44,487 bases of DNA, from assembly GCF_022711995.1 (NCBI RefSeq), contig NZ_JALAHI010000018.1, forward strand, positions 1 through 44,487, in the 5' to 3' direction. Below, piece after piece: positions 1-9,142 of this stretch; positions within the stretch are counted from its first letter, which is position 1; every line of letters starts with the position of its first letter. Source of the DNA: Enterococcus sp. (GTDB lineage Bacteria; Bacillota; Bacilli; Lactobacillales; Enterococcaceae). The translations under genes were made by a program, and so were the position numbers. Below the pieces are notes generated by a model. That model was not told the DNA's origin. It saw only the letters and a list, made by a program, of their open reading frames with translations, and did no database searches.

Positions 1-248
1 AGTTAAACCGAATATTTTTCTATTGCCATAGATTCCTCGGACTTTTACGACGAGGAGTCCCTGCACCGCAGGAGCAATACTAAAGACTGTGACATAAGTC
101 ATCATCCAACAAGTTAAACCGAATACTTTTCTATTGCCATAGATTCCTCTAACTTTTGCGACGAGGAGCCACTGCACCGCAGGAGCAATAATAGATATTA
201 TTCGGATCGTGTTACTTGTCGGAGACTTATGGCACAGCCCCTTTTTTT
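1..248. repeat. Partly duplicated long-hairpin intergenic element
   Basis: Bases 1-79 and 112-190 are direct copies with a period of 111 and about six mismatches. The second copy belongs to a complete foldable element: GACTGTGACATAAGTC (85-100) pairs imperfectly with GACTTATGGCACAGCC (224-239), the next arms (CCAACAAGTTAA near 107 against TTACTTGTCGGA near 212-223) also pair, and CCGAATA (119-125) pairs with TATTCGG (199-205). A T-run follows at 242-248, so read on the plus strand it could end transcription. The first copy lacks the right arm and is cut by the window edge. Related elements occur near 15643, 28152 and 37235. No coding function is seen. Confidence 0.7.
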
Positions 249-258
249 ACAGCTTCAA

Positions 259-1275
259 TTAAATTTTCAGCAACCAGATCAAGCTAAGGGCGGCAACGGT
301 TTGGACCAAACCGACTGAAAGTCCATAAAAAAGAAACTTCGGTCCTTCTTTCATGAATTTACGGAAGTCCAAGCGTAGGCCAATCGCTGCCAAGGCGATG
401 GTTTCAAACCATGTACTGATAAAATGTGCAGCATCATTCAACCAACTTGGCAAGGCAACAAAGCTGTTCAAGATACAGATCAGCAAAAATCCGATGACGT
501 ACCAGGGAATACGTAGGGAACGCTTTTGTTTTACCGTAGATACGGATTGGTTTTGCTGAGAGGCGATTCGTTCAAAAATCAGAACCACCACAACCAATAA
601 AATGATCCGAGAAATTTTAAACAGCATCGCATATTTGACGATCTCGGCATCAAGCAAACTGGCACCTGCTACAACTTGCCCTACGGATTGCAAGGTTCCT
701 CCCAGCAGTGCGCTTTTTTGCAAAACGTCCGAACCGAACAATGCCAGACCTAGAAACGGCAAAGTCAGCATCATCACTGTTCCCAGCAAATTGACGAGGG
801 TGATGATCTGTCCTTTTTCTTCGTCATCGGCTTGAATCACGGGTGCAATCGCACCAATTGCGGAAGAGCCACAGACTGCATTTCCCCCTGCCATCATCAA
901 ACGCATTTTTTGATTGAACCCTAACTTTTTTCCAATGAAATAAGCCGCTGTAATGACGATTGACATCATCAAAACGATATAAATAAATCCACGAACACCC
1001 ATTTCGCTGATTGTTTGAAAGGTCACGGTGAAACCTAGCAATACGACAGAGTATTCTAAGAGTCGACTTTCCGCAAACTTTGTTCCTTGGGCATACTGTT
1101 TTTGATTGAAAAACGTATTGCCTAAAACGATTCCTAACAAAATCGCTAAGGTCGCTCCACCTAATTGCGGCAGCCAAAGTGCCAAGATTTTCGCTACCGC
1201 CGCTACCACAATCGATAAAAGCAGCCCCGGTAGAAACGGTTGCAACTTGGCAGGTTTGATTTTTAAAGCATTCAT
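259..1275 (-). CDS. YeiH/UPF0324-family membrane transporter (putative sulfate exporter family)
   Basis: This is an integral membrane protein of about 338 residues with roughly ten hydrophobic segments. It carries the hallmark stretch MAGGNAVCGSSAIGAIAPVI near residue 130-150, which is typical of the YeiH/UPF0324 family annotated as putative sulfate exporters; the true substrate is not established. The ATG at 1275 is preferred over one at 1293, because AAAGGA lies about 11 bases upstream of 1275 and nothing comparable precedes 1293. The length fits the family. It is transcribed divergently from a LysR-type regulator 92 bases away, the arrangement seen with E. coli yeiE/yeiH, so local control is likely. 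A minus-strand -10 (TATAAT, reverse of 1305-1310) lies just upstream. Confidence 0.85.
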   Translation of the reverse strand: MNALKIKPAKLQPFLPGLLLSIVVAAVAKILALWLPQLGGATLAILLGIVLGNTFFNQKQYAQGTKFAESRLLEYSVVLLGFTVTFQTISEMGVRGFIYIVLMMSIVITAAYFIGKKLGFNQKMRLMMAGGNAVCGSSAIGAIAPVIQADDEEKGQIITLVNLLGTVMMLTLPFLGLALFGSDVLQKSALLGGTLQSVGQVVAGASLLDAEIVKYAMLFKISRIILLVVVVLIFERIASQQNQSVSTVKQKRSLRIPWYVIGFLLICILNSFVALPSWLNDAAHFISTWFETIALAAIGLRLDFRKFMKEGPKFLFYGLSVGLVQTVAALSLIWLLKI

Positions 1276-1304
1276 TCTGGTCCATCCTTTCATCCTATCT
1301 CTCT

Positions 1305-1347
1305 ATTATACACAGCAATTTCCATCTATAAGATTTATTGATATAAT
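1305..1347. promoter_or_regulatory. Divergent promoter region between the YeiH-type gene and lysR
   Basis: On the plus strand TTTCCA (1319-1324), a 17-base spacer and TATAAT (1342-1347) form a plausible promoter for the LysR gene. On the minus strand TATAAT (reverse of 1305-1310) serves the transporter gene, with a poor -35. The imperfect inverted repeat beginning CTATAAG and ending ATAATAG (about 1325-1349) could be a LysR box; that is inference. Confidence 0.5.
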
Positions 1348-1367
1348 AGTTTTAATAGGATTTTATA

Positions 1368-2201
1368 ATGGAAGTGATTACAATATTAGAAAAACTAGAA
1401 ACCTTCAAAATCGTTTATGAAACTCAGAACTTCTCGAAAGCGGCTGAGTTATTGTTTGTTTCCCAGCCTACCGTCTCTGCCCATATCAAACAGCTCGAAG
1501 AAGAACTGAATACCCAGCTTTTTATTCGAAATGGCCGTATGAACATTGCGGCAACCCCACAAGCGCACCTCCTTTATCAAAGAAGCTTGAACCTGTTAGA
1601 TGATTGGCAACACCTGTATCAAGAGATCCAACAAGGTACGCAACAGCTGATTCCCTGTCGGATCGGCGTTTCCCATACTTTTGCGATCTACTTGCTGCCG
1701 GATTTGCTGATAGGCTTATATGCTCGCTTTCCCCACATCCAATTTCAAGTGGAGATGATAAATTCGGCGGCTGTCTTGCATGCTGTAGAACAGCATGAGC
1801 TTGATCTAGGGATCATTGAAAAACCGTTGTCCGCCTCCACTGTGGAGCGTTATCCTTTAATGAGTGACCGTCTGGTATTGGCGGGAGATCCTGTGGCAGG
1901 TCCTTGGCTTGTCCGAGAGCAAAGTTCCGGGGTTTACTATTATATGAAACGCTATTTAGAAGAGCAAAACATCCAGACTCCGGTGTTAGAAATCGCCAAT
2001 AACGAGATGATCGTGGCGCTGTTGAAAAAAGGCTTTGGTTCCTCGATTATCTCGGTACGAGCTGCGGGGGAAATTCCCTATAAAGAGTTAGGTGAACAGT
2101 ACCGGCGGCAGTTTTATTTGATCAAACGGCCCCGTGATTCTTATAAAGAGTTGACTGCTTGTGCCTCGTTTATCAGAGACTGGCAAGAATACCCAGAATA
2201 G
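1368..2201 (+). CDS. LysR-family transcriptional regulator
   Basis: The protein has 277 residues. The N-terminal winged helix-turn-helix (about residues 8-65) contains NFSKAAELLFVSQPTVSAHI, the classic LysR pattern; a periplasmic-binding-protein-like effector domain follows from about residue 90. AGGA seven bases upstream supports the ATG at 1368. Its divergent neighbour is the YeiH-type transporter gene, so control of that gene is the simplest role. By analogy with YeiE and CysB-like proteins the effector may be linked to sulfur or redox metabolism, but nothing in the sequence proves this. The length is slightly short for the family (usually about 290-310). Confidence 0.88.
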   Translation: MEVITILEKLETFKIVYETQNFSKAAELLFVSQPTVSAHIKQLEEELNTQLFIRNGRMNIAATPQAHLLYQRSLNLLDDWQHLYQEIQQGTQQLIPCRIGVSHTFAIYLLPDLLIGLYARFPHIQFQVEMINSAAVLHAVEQHELDLGIIEKPLSASTVERYPLMSDRLVLAGDPVAGPWLVREQSSGVYYYMKRYLEEQNIQTPVLEIANNEMIVALLKKGFGSSIISVRAAGEIPYKELGEQYRRQFYLIKRPRDSYKELTACASFIRDWQEYPE

Positions 2202-2380
2202 CTCACGACTTCTCGTTGTCCTTGCTCACTTCTTAATCTTTTCTTACGATTGAGTGGATTTTTTTGGTAAAAAAACTCATTCATTGTTTCTTAATTATTT
2301 TGTGATAGAATAAAATGGGCTCTGATGTTCCCCTACAACAAGCAAAACAAATGTGCGCGCCACTTAGAAAGGACCCTGAA

Positions 2381-4171
2381 ATGAAGGAACAGATCAAAAA
2401 CAAATTAGCTCTCTTACCCGATCAACCTGGTTGTTACTTGATGAAAGACAAAAATGGAACGATCATTTATGTGGGGAAGGCGAAAATTTTAAAAAATCGT
2501 GTCCGTTCCTATTTTACAGGAAGTCATGACACGAAAACAGAGCGCTTGGTTCAAGAAATCGCCGACTTTGAATATGTCGTGACTGAATCCAATACCGAAG
2601 CACTTCTATTAGAAATCAATCTGATTCAAAAAAACAAACCAAAATACAATATCATGTTAAAGGACGACAAGTCCTATCCATTTATCAAAGTTACGAATGA
2701 ACGCTATCCGAAACTGATCATCACTCGCAAAGTGTTGAAAGATGGTGCGCTTTACTTTGGTCCTTATCCGGATGCCCGAGCAGCGAATGAAACAAAACGG
2801 ATCTTGGATCGCTTGTTTCCATTACGCAAATGTGGGGCATCGCAAAAGCGTCCTTGTCTTTACTATCATCTGGGACAATGCGTCTGCCCTTACGTTCATC
2901 ACATGGACCCCAAGGAATATCGAAAAATCGTTGATCAAGTCAAACACTTTTTCCACGGTGGACATGTTGAGATCCAAAAAGAACTAAAGGAAAAAATGGG
3001 CGCAGCGATCGAATCCCTTGAATTTGAACGTGCTGCAGAATTGCGAGATCAAATCCAAGCCATCGATACTGTCATGACCCGGCAAAAGATGACTTTGACC
3101 GATCTGCTTGATCGCGACGTCTTCGGTTACAGTGTGGACAAAGGCTGGATGTGTGTCCAAGTGTTCTTTATCCGCCAAGGAAAATTGATTGAGCGAGAAG
3201 TCTCCTTGTTTCCTTTCTACAATGAAGCAGAAGAAGACTTTTTGACATTCATCGGACAATTTTATCAAAAAAATGAGCACTTTATACCAAAAGAAATTTT
3301 TGTCCCCCAAACGATTGAACGGGAACCCCTAGAAGTGCTGTTAAAAACCAAAGTCTTGCAACCGCAACGAGGCGATAAGAAGAAACTGGTCGATTTAGCC
3401 AATAAAAACGCGCAAATCGCATTGGATCAGAAGTTTGCTCTTATCGAGCGGACAGAAGAACGAACGATTGGTGCGGTGGAAAAATTAGGCGAAGCCATGG
3501 GCATTGCCGCCCCTTATCGCATCGAGGCGTTTGATAACTCTCACATCATGGGAACCGATCCAGTTTCTGCAATGGTCGTCTTTGTAGACGGCAAGCCGTC
3601 AAAAGATGATTACCGAAAATACAAAATCAAAACCGCACAAGGCGGCGATGATTATGGTTCCATGCAAGAAGTAATCTACCGGCGTTATTCCCGGGTTTTA
3701 AAAGAAAAATTACCCTTTCCTGACCTGATCGTGATCGATGGTGGGAAAGGCCAAGTAGGTGCCGCACAAGATGTCTTGCATAACCAGTTAGGATTAGATA
3801 TTCCAGTAGCTGGTCTGGTCAAAAACAATAAACATAAAACTAGTGAGTTACTGTTTGGCGATGCCCTGCAGCCGATCCAGCTCGAACGAAATTCCGTCGA
3901 ATTCTTTTTGTTGCAAAGAATCCAAGATGAGGTCCATCGTTTTGCCATTACTTTCCACAGGCAATTACGCAGTAAGAATAGCTTCTCTTCAAGATTGGAT
4001 GAGATTCCTGGCTTAGGACCGAAACGTAAGCAACAGCTAATGAAGACCTTCAAATCGTTGAAAAACATTCAAGCTGCTTCCGTGGCAGAGATCCAACAAG
4101 CGGGCATTCCACAAGCCGTTGCCGAAACCATTTTAGAAAAATTATCCGATCAAAATAAAACCACATCCTAG
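2381..4171 (+). CDS. uvrC: UvrABC system protein C (excision nuclease subunit)
   Basis: The product is 596 residues, typical for UvrC, which makes the two incisions in nucleotide excision repair after UvrA/UvrB load at damage. The N-terminal GIY-YIG nuclease domain is clear (GCYLM at 17-21, IIYVGKAK at 28-35). A cysteine-bearing middle region ([12 protein letters not shown]), the UVR motif that binds UvrB ([14 protein letters not shown]), the RNase H-like endonuclease domain ([25 protein letters not shown]) and a C-terminal helix-hairpin-helix ([16 protein letters not shown]) follow in order. The start at 2381 has AGAAAGGA seven bases upstream. An in-frame ATG at 2315 would add 22 residues not expected for UvrC. 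The gene looks monocistronic. Confidence 0.97.
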   Translation: MKEQIKNKLALLPDQPGCYLMKDKNGTIIYVGKAKILKNRVRSYFTGSHDTKTERLVQEIADFEYVVTESNTEALLLEINLIQKNKPKYNIMLKDDKSYPFIKVTNERYPKLIITRKVLKDGALYFGPYPDARAANETKRILDRLFPLRKCGASQKRPCLYYHLGQCVCPYVHHMDPKEYRKIVDQVKHFFHGGHVEIQKELKEKMGAAIESLEFERAAELRDQIQAIDTVMTRQKMTLTDLLDRDVFGYSVDKGWMCVQVFFIRQGKLIEREVSLFPFYNEAEEDFLTFIGQFYQKNEHFIPKEIFVPQTIEREPLEVLLKTKVLQPQRGDKKKLVDLANKNAQIALDQKFALIERTEERTIGAVEKLGEAMGIAAPYRIEAFDNSHIMGTDPVSAMVVFVDGKPSKDDYRKYKIKTAQGGDDYGSMQEVIYRRYSRVLKEKLPFPDLIVIDGGKGQVGAAQDVLHNQLGLDIPVAGLVKNNKHKTSELLFGDALQPIQLERNSVEFFLLQRIQDEVHRFAITFHRQLRSKNSFSSRLDEIPGLGPKRKQQLMKTFKSLKNIQAASVAEIQQAGIPQAVAETILEKLSDQNKTTS

Positions 4172-4185
4172 AAAGACTATGATGT

Positions 4186-4225
4186 GACCCCAAAAGTTAG
4201 GTTTTTTAATCTAACTTTTGGGGTC
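4186..4225 (+). terminator. Hairpin downstream of uvrC
   Basis: GACCCCAAAAGTTAG (4186-4200) and CTAACTTTTGGGGTC (4211-4225) form a perfect 15-base-pair stem with a ten-base loop, 15 bases after the uvrC stop. There is only a weak T-run afterwards, but the stem is strong and the position fits a terminator. The remaining bases to 4378 hold nothing recognisable. Confidence 0.75.
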
Positions 4226-4378
4226 GCTTCATAGAAACACTAGAACGTGGCTTTTTTTATAAAACAAATCAAATGGTTTAGAAGACTGATCCGTCATCGT
4301 CCGAAAGCACAACCTTCAACCCCATTCCTTAGAACACACTTTCTGTAAACCAGTGCCCCTCGGTGCTGCGCAATACCT

Positions 4379-5155
4379 TTAAGCTATCAATACATTGACA
4401 TTCAATCCACCAATATCGGTTTGCTGTTCTTTTGTAATCTGCGAATCTGTAATCAAATAATCGCATTCATCTGGTGTAGCAAATTGCTTAAAACTCCGCT
4501 GATTGATCTTGTTGGATTCACATAGAACAATTTTGATCCGACTAATATTGATTAAGCTTTTCTTCATTTCAGCAGTTTCGTAATTAGGGGTTGAATGCCC
4601 ATAATTCTTGTCAAAAGAAGTGGTGCCTAGAATCACTTTATCTACAGAAAAACCGGCTAATCCCAACGCTACTGAACTACCTGAAACATAGGGATAGCCA
4701 TTTCGAATGGTACCGCCAATAACTTGCACTTGATAATTGGTTTTCTCACTTATCAATAAGGCAATCTCCAAATCATAGGTCAAAATCGTCAAATGCTTCA
4801 GTGGACTGTTGATCAATTTTTCTGCAAAAGCACGGCAAGAGGTGCCCGTATCGATCGCCAAAATATCATTTTCTTCGATCAATCGTACCGCACGTTCAGC
4901 GATGCGGTATTTTTCATTGGTAAAGGCTCGATTTTTGGGGATCGTCTCAACACTTCGTTGAAATTCACGCTTGATCACGCCACCGTGTGTCCGGGTCACT
5001 AACCCCTCGTTCTCAAGTTCTCGCAAATCATTGCGGATCGTTGAACCCGTCACATTGAAAAGTTCCGCCAGCTCAGTAACTTGCATCCGATGTTTTTCAT
5101 TGACTATTTTAACAATTGACTGTTTTCTTTCCTCTGCATATAATTGGTCGTCCAT
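4379..5155 (-). CDS. DeoR/GlpR-family transcriptional repressor
   Basis: The protein is 258 residues. The N-terminal DeoR helix-turn-helix (about residues 6-60) includes VTELAELFNVTGSTIRNDLR and the GLVTRTHGGV wing. The C-terminal sugar-phosphate sensor domain has the usual DTGTS motif near residue 101, as in repressors that respond to phosphorylated sugars. AAAGGTGATAAAAA precedes the ATG. It is the last gene of the catabolic cluster (deoC, EIIA, EIIBC, oxidoreductase, dehydrogenase), 62 bases after the dehydrogenase stop, and has its own promoter. The most likely role is repression of this cluster and of itself until the intermediate accumulates. The specific effector is not readable. Confidence 0.88.
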   Translation of the reverse strand: MDDQLYAEERKQSIVKIVNEKHRMQVTELAELFNVTGSTIRNDLRELENEGLVTRTHGGVIKREFQRSVETIPKNRAFTNEKYRIAERAVRLIEENDILAIDTGTSCRAFAEKLINSPLKHLTILTYDLEIALLISEKTNYQVQVIGGTIRNGYPYVSGSSVALGLAGFSVDKVILGTTSFDKNYGHSTPNYETAEMKKSLINISRIKIVLCESNKINQRSFKQFATPDECDYLITDSQITKEQQTDIGGLNVNVLIA

Positions 5156-5179
5156 TTTTTATCACCTTTTTGTGTTTTG

Positions 5180-5212
5180 TTTCATTATAAAAGAAAATGA
5201 AAATGGAAGCAA
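5180..5212 (-). promoter_or_regulatory. Promoter and likely operator of the DeoR-type gene
   Basis: On the minus strand TTGCTT (reverse of 5207-5212), a 17-base spacer and TATAAT (reverse of 5184-5189) precede the deoR-type gene. The inverted repeat TTTCATT (5180-5186) / AATGAAA (5196-5202) covers the -10 and would suit an autoregulatory operator. Confidence 0.5.
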
Positions 5213-5217
5213 TCGAA

Positions 5218-6270
5218 CTAAAATGATTCGTCAAAGACAATGACATTTTTCAACCCTACTGCATTGATAGCATTTTCAAGCGCCTGAGGAAACTCATTGA
5301 TTGCGTAACGTTTTGTAATCAATTTTTTCAACGGAATTCTACCACTTGCAACTAGCTGTGCGGAGGTTCGATAGCCCTTCAAGCTAGCACGGGTACAGCC
5401 GAATACTCGCAACTGTTTGTAATGAAGGATGTTTGTATTCAATTTTACTTCTTCTTTTTCCTTCGGCAAACCACCAAAAAATAGACAGCGGCCGTTTGTC
5501 GCCATATAACTGAAACTTGCTTCTTGTGCCTGTGGTGCTGGTGCAGCAATAATACATAGATCCACCCCTTGACCATTAGTTTTGGCAAAGACTTTTTCCT
5601 GTAATCCATCAGAGGTCAATGGAATCAAGTCTGGAATCATTTCCTTTGCATCTGCCAAACGGGCTTCCGATAGATCGTTCATCATTATTTTACCGGCTCC
5701 TCTTGCCCGAGCTAGCATCGCATGCATGATGCCGATTGGACCTGAACCGATGATCAAGACATTGTCCCCCGGTTGATTACCTGCTATTTCTTGCCCATTG
5801 AATACACAACTAAATGGTTCGATCAAAGCCGCTTCTTCATAAGACAATTCATCTGGGAGCAATGAGATATTTCCTTGGCGAACAGCTTTTTCTGGAACGA
5901 CTAAGTATTCTGCAAAACCACCTGGCAGATTGATCCCAAAAGCTTGATAGCTTTCGCATAAATGAGTGTTGCCGCTGACACACTGATCACAGATGCCACA
6001 GCCCATGTTTGGCGCGATGGCTACCCGCATTCCTTCTTGATAAAAATCAACGGCAGAGCCAACTTCAGCAATACAACCAGCGATTTCATGACCTAATGTC
6101 AAAGGGGTTGCCTCGCTTGCGGTTGGATAACCATTTTTATACATTCGAACATCGGTGCCGCAAATGGACGCGGCTTTAACCTTTATCAATACTTCCTTTT
6201 CAGTGATTTCCGGTTTTGTTATGTCAGTCAATTGAATCTTTTCTTTGCCCAATAATTGGATTGCTTTCAT
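5218..6270 (-). CDS. Zinc-dependent medium-chain alcohol/polyol dehydrogenase
   Basis: The product is 350 residues in the MDR superfamily, like sorbitol and threonine dehydrogenases and galactitol-1-phosphate dehydrogenase. Catalytic zinc ligands are visible: Cys37 (ICGTD), His61 and Glu62 (GHE). A full structural-zinc lobe of four cysteines is present (Cys91, 94, 97, 105). The NAD(P) Rossmann motif GSGPIG lies at 175-180. It probably oxidises a secondary alcohol on a sugar, polyol or its phosphate in the cytoplasm. The start codon directly follows the stop of the upstream Gfo/Idh gene, so the two are almost certainly cotranscribed and may act in sequence. The exact substrate cannot be named from sequence. 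Confidence 0.88.
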   Translation of the reverse strand: MKAIQLLGKEKIQLTDITKPEITEKEVLIKVKAASICGTDVRMYKNGYPTASEATPLTLGHEIAGCIAEVGSAVDFYQEGMRVAIAPNMGCGICDQCVSGNTHLCESYQAFGINLPGGFAEYLVVPEKAVRQGNISLLPDELSYEEAALIEPFSCVFNGQEIAGNQPGDNVLIIGSGPIGIMHAMLARARGAGKIMMNDLSEARLADAKEMIPDLIPLTSDGLQEKVFAKTNGQGVDLCIIAAPAPQAQEASFSYMATNGRCLFFGGLPKEKEEVKLNTNILHYKQLRVFGCTRASLKGYRTSAQLVASGRIPLKKLITKRYAINEFPQALENAINAVGLKNVIVFDESF

Positions 6271-7293
6271 TTATCTTTCCACCTCAACAATTCTATTTTC
6301 CAACAGTGACGTCAACCCGGCATTAACTAATCGAACGGCCATCAAGCCATCATGTCCCGTGCATTGAGGCGCGGTATCTTTCAGAATGCAATCAACAAAT
6401 GCTTGATCCTCTGCAATATAAGCTTCTCGAAACAAATACATCCAGCTGTGCATAGTTGGTCGAATCAGTTGCTGGTTGCTGGTTGCGACGACAATATTGT
6501 GCTTCCCTTGATCCCCCACTAAAATACTCCCTTTGGTTCCCAAAATCTCAGTCCGAGCATCATACCCGTATTGAACATATTGAGCACCATCAATTAGGCC
6601 TAGTTTGCCATCTTCAAAACGCAAATTCATGGCGACTGTATCGTAATAATCTGGAAACTCATTTCTTACCTCTGGTGAGCGATAATTCCCGCCATTCGCA
6701 TAGATGCTGGTCACCTCACTGCCTGTCAGCCAACGTAGGGTATCAAAATCGTGACTGTTTACTTCGCCGATCGGTCCATTACTTTTATGAATGTCAAACA
6801 TCCACGGTTTTGGTTCACTCGGACCATGGGTCAGGGATTTCACCATAACCACATCGCCAATTACGCCAGAATCGACTACTTTTTTGGCTTCTTGGAAGCT
6901 GGCGTCAAAACGGCGCATAAACCCAACCTGCAATTTCACATGATTTTCTTCGGCTGCTTGGATCATCGCTAAACACTCTGATTCATCCATCGCTAATGGC
7001 TTTTCACAAAAAATATGTTTTTTAGCAGTTGCTGCTGCCAACGCAATTTCTTTGTGATAGACCGTCGGAGTGACGATCACCACGGCATCGATCGCAGGAT
7101 TTTGCAAAGCCTCATGATAGTCTTGATACAGGTAAGGACAATCCACTTCCTTTTGTGCGGTCTCCAAACTTTCCTTCGAGGGATCACATAAAGCAATCAA
7201 TTCTGCATTTTTAACACGGCCAGCGAAATTTTTTCCATGAATCATGCCTGCTCTGCCTGTTCCTATTAAACAAATCCTAATTCGTTCTGTCAT
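6271..7293 (-). CDS. Gfo/Idh/MocA-family NAD(P)-dependent oxidoreductase (inositol dehydrogenase-like)
   Basis: The protein is 340 residues. The N-terminal Rossmann fold starts with ICLIGTGRAGMIHG, and the family signature EKP is at 97-99 (CEKPLAMD). The C-terminal alpha/beta domain has the GEVNSHDFDTLRW stretch, with the Asp and His positions used for catalysis in myo-inositol dehydrogenases. Such enzymes oxidise or reduce a ring hydroxyl on a sugar or cyclitol. AAGGAG precedes the ATG. It lies seven bases after the EIIBC stop and abuts the MDR dehydrogenase gene. Together they imply two redox steps on the imported compound. The name IolG is not justified because no other iol gene is present. 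Confidence 0.87.
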   Translation of the reverse strand: MTERIRICLIGTGRAGMIHGKNFAGRVKNAELIALCDPSKESLETAQKEVDCPYLYQDYHEALQNPAIDAVVIVTPTVYHKEIALAAATAKKHIFCEKPLAMDESECLAMIQAAEENHVKLQVGFMRRFDASFQEAKKVVDSGVIGDVVMVKSLTHGPSEPKPWMFDIHKSNGPIGEVNSHDFDTLRWLTGSEVTSIYANGGNYRSPEVRNEFPDYYDTVAMNLRFEDGKLGLIDGAQYVQYGYDARTEILGTKGSILVGDQGKHNIVVATSNQQLIRPTMHSWMYLFREAYIAEDQAFVDCILKDTAPQCTGHDGLMAVRLVNAGLTSLLENRIVEVER

Positions 7294-7300
7294 GTCATCC

Positions 7301-8677
7301 TTACTCCTTTGCTGCTTGTCTCTTCTGAGAGAATACTTTTACGGCGGTTACCAAAAAGCCGCTGATGATGGTTCCGATTGCTAATGCTAAGATATATAAC
7401 AGAACATTTTCTACTGCTCCCGGAATCAAGAACACAAAGAATCCGCCATGAGGCACTGCGATGCCACATTGGAAGATCATGGACAACGCACCGGTAATCG
7501 CTGAACCAACCGTCACTGATGCCAACACCCGCAGTGGATCGGCAGCCGCGAAAGGAATCGCTCCTTCAGAGATAAAAGATAAGCCTAAGACCCAGGCGGA
7601 TTTACCTGCCTCACGTTCTTCTTTACTATATAAATTTTTCCCTAAAATCGTTGATGATAGTGCCATTGCTAGTGGCGGTACCATTCCTGAAATCATGACC
7701 GCCGCCATGACTGTACTGGTTTCGCCAACTCCTAGATTGGTTAACGAAGCGACGCCGAAGAAGTAAGCGGCTTTCCCAATCGGACCTGCCAGATCGATCG
7801 CCATCATCCCGCCTAAAAGCAGACCAAGTAAAACAGAATTTATTCCTGACAAGCTATTAAGCCAGTTTGTGATTCCTTCATTTAGTGCTGTAATCGGAAT
7901 ACCGACAATAAATTTCATGATTAGACCTACGAATAAGATCGAGACCACTGGAAGGATCAAAACAGGTAGCAAACCAGAGAATGCAGCTGGCAGCTTCAGC
8001 ACTTTTTTCAGCCAATAAACAGTGTAACCAGCTAAAAAGCCCCCCAATAGTGCGCCTAAGAATCCGGCATTCATCGATGAGGCAATCATTCCTGCAGCCA
8101 TTCCGGGAACAAGACCTGGACGATCCGCAATGGAGAATGCCACATATCCACCCAAGATTGGCCACATCAGCCCCATCGCAATTCCGCCCAACTCATTGAT
8201 CGCTGAAGCGAGTTCTCCTTCCGCGTTGATTCCCCCGAATGCGAAAGCTAATGCAATACAAATTCCACCAGCGACAACAAATGGAATCATATACGAGACC
8301 CCTGTCATCAAGTGACTATAGATGCCGCTTTTTGCCGCTTTGGCTTCTGATTTATCCTCTGTTACCGTTGAGTAAATAGGGGCATTTGCTCCGCGATCCA
8401 ACAAATCATCCGGATGATCAATCGCTTCTGTAACATCTACTTCCAACAAGCGTTTGCCATTGAAGCGTTCCTTATTGACCGAGGTGCTGGCAGCAATGAT
8501 AACCACATCTGCAGCGGCGATTTCTTGTTCTGTTAGAACGTTCTCTGCCCCAATCGAACCTTGTGTTTCAACTTTGATCTCAATATTACGTTTCTTGGCC
8601 GCAATGGCTAGACTCTCTGCCGCCATATACGTGTGCGCAATTCCAGTTGAGCACGAAGTAATTCCCACAACTTTCAT
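7301..8677 (-). CDS. PTS fructose-family EIIBC permease
   Basis: The 458-residue protein has an N-terminal EIIB-Fru domain (about 1-100) with the phosphorylated cysteine Cys9 in GITSCSTGIAHTYMA. A linker and a multi-span EIIC domain (about 120-450) follow, with the characteristic GGICIALAFAFGG and GEGxIPFAAADP-like (SEGAIPFAAADPLRV) motifs. It imports and phosphorylates a sugar or polyol, taking phosphate from the separate EIIA encoded 14 bases upstream. GGGAGG precedes the ATG. In the context of deoC and two dehydrogenases, the substrate is probably not plain fructose, since no 1-phosphofructokinase gene (fruK) is in the operon. Confidence 0.92.
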   Translation of the reverse strand: MKVVGITSCSTGIAHTYMAAESLAIAAKKRNIEIKVETQGSIGAENVLTEQEIAAADVVIIAASTSVNKERFNGKRLLEVDVTEAIDHPDDLLDRGANAPIYSTVTEDKSEAKAAKSGIYSHLMTGVSYMIPFVVAGGICIALAFAFGGINAEGELASAINELGGIAMGLMWPILGGYVAFSIADRPGLVPGMAAGMIASSMNAGFLGALLGGFLAGYTVYWLKKVLKLPAAFSGLLPVLILPVVSILFVGLIMKFIVGIPITALNEGITNWLNSLSGINSVLLGLLLGGMMAIDLAGPIGKAAYFFGVASLTNLGVGETSTVMAAVMISGMVPPLAMALSSTILGKNLYSKEEREAGKSAWVLGLSFISEGAIPFAAADPLRVLASVTVGSAITGALSMIFQCGIAVPHGGFFVFLIPGAVENVLLYILALAIGTIISGFLVTAVKVFSQKRQAAKE

Positions 8678-8691
8678 TTTTTTAGCCTCCC

Positions 8692-9138
8692 TTATTCAAA
8701 CATCTGATAAATCTCTTCGACAGTTGTGACGGTCATTAACTTTTGGCGGACCTCCTCATGCATTAGCTTTCGAGACAGCTGACTAAGAATTCTCAGGTGT
8801 TCATCATTTGACGTTTCCGGTACAGCAATCAAAAACACGAGATGAACTGGTTTATTGTCCATGGAGTCGTATTCAATACCCCTCTGGCTTCGACCAAACC
8901 CTAACGCAGGCTTCGTCACCGCGGTACTTTTTCCGTGGGGAATCGCTACGCCAAAACCGATCCCTGTCGTACTTTCTTCCTCTCGTTTCATGACCGCCGA
9001 TAAGTAAACGCTATCATTTTCGACCACGCCTTTCGTTACAAAGGCGTTCGTAAGTTCACGAATTGCAGCATTTTTCGTGGTCGCTTGCAAATCAAAATGA
9101 ATAAACTCTGGTTTCAATAGATCACGTATTTTTGTCAT
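8692..9138 (-). CDS. PTS fructose-family EIIA component
   Basis: A soluble 148-residue protein of the PTS_EIIA_2 fold. The phospho-accepting histidine is His68 in GVAIPHGKS, and the downstream LVFLIAVPETSNDEHLRILSQL segment is standard for the family. It relays phosphate from HPr to Cys9 of the EIIBC partner encoded immediately downstream. Its start lies four bases from the deoC stop, which shows tight operon packing. GAGGGG lies upstream of the ATG. Confidence 0.93.
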   Translation of the reverse strand: MTKIRDLLKPEFIHFDLQATTKNAAIRELTNAFVTKGVVENDSVYLSAVMKREEESTTGIGFGVAIPHGKSTAVTKPALGFGRSQRGIEYDSMDNKPVHLVFLIAVPETSNDEHLRILSQLSRKLMHEEVRQKLMTVTTVEEIYQMFE

Positions 9139-9142
9139 TTCT

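Noticed and set aside
1-190. Possible CRISPR-like or iterated array at the window start
   Set aside because: There are only two copies of about 79 bases with a 32-base gap. The copies are part of a foldable element, not short repeats with unique spacers.
824-1285. Long minus-strand frame overlapping the YeiH-type gene
   Set aside because: It is a frame-shifted shadow of the transporter with no protein-family features.
2315-2380. An earlier in-frame ATG for uvrC
   Set aside because: No good ribosome site, and the extra 22 residues are not part of UvrC; 2381 has AGAAAGGA at the right distance.
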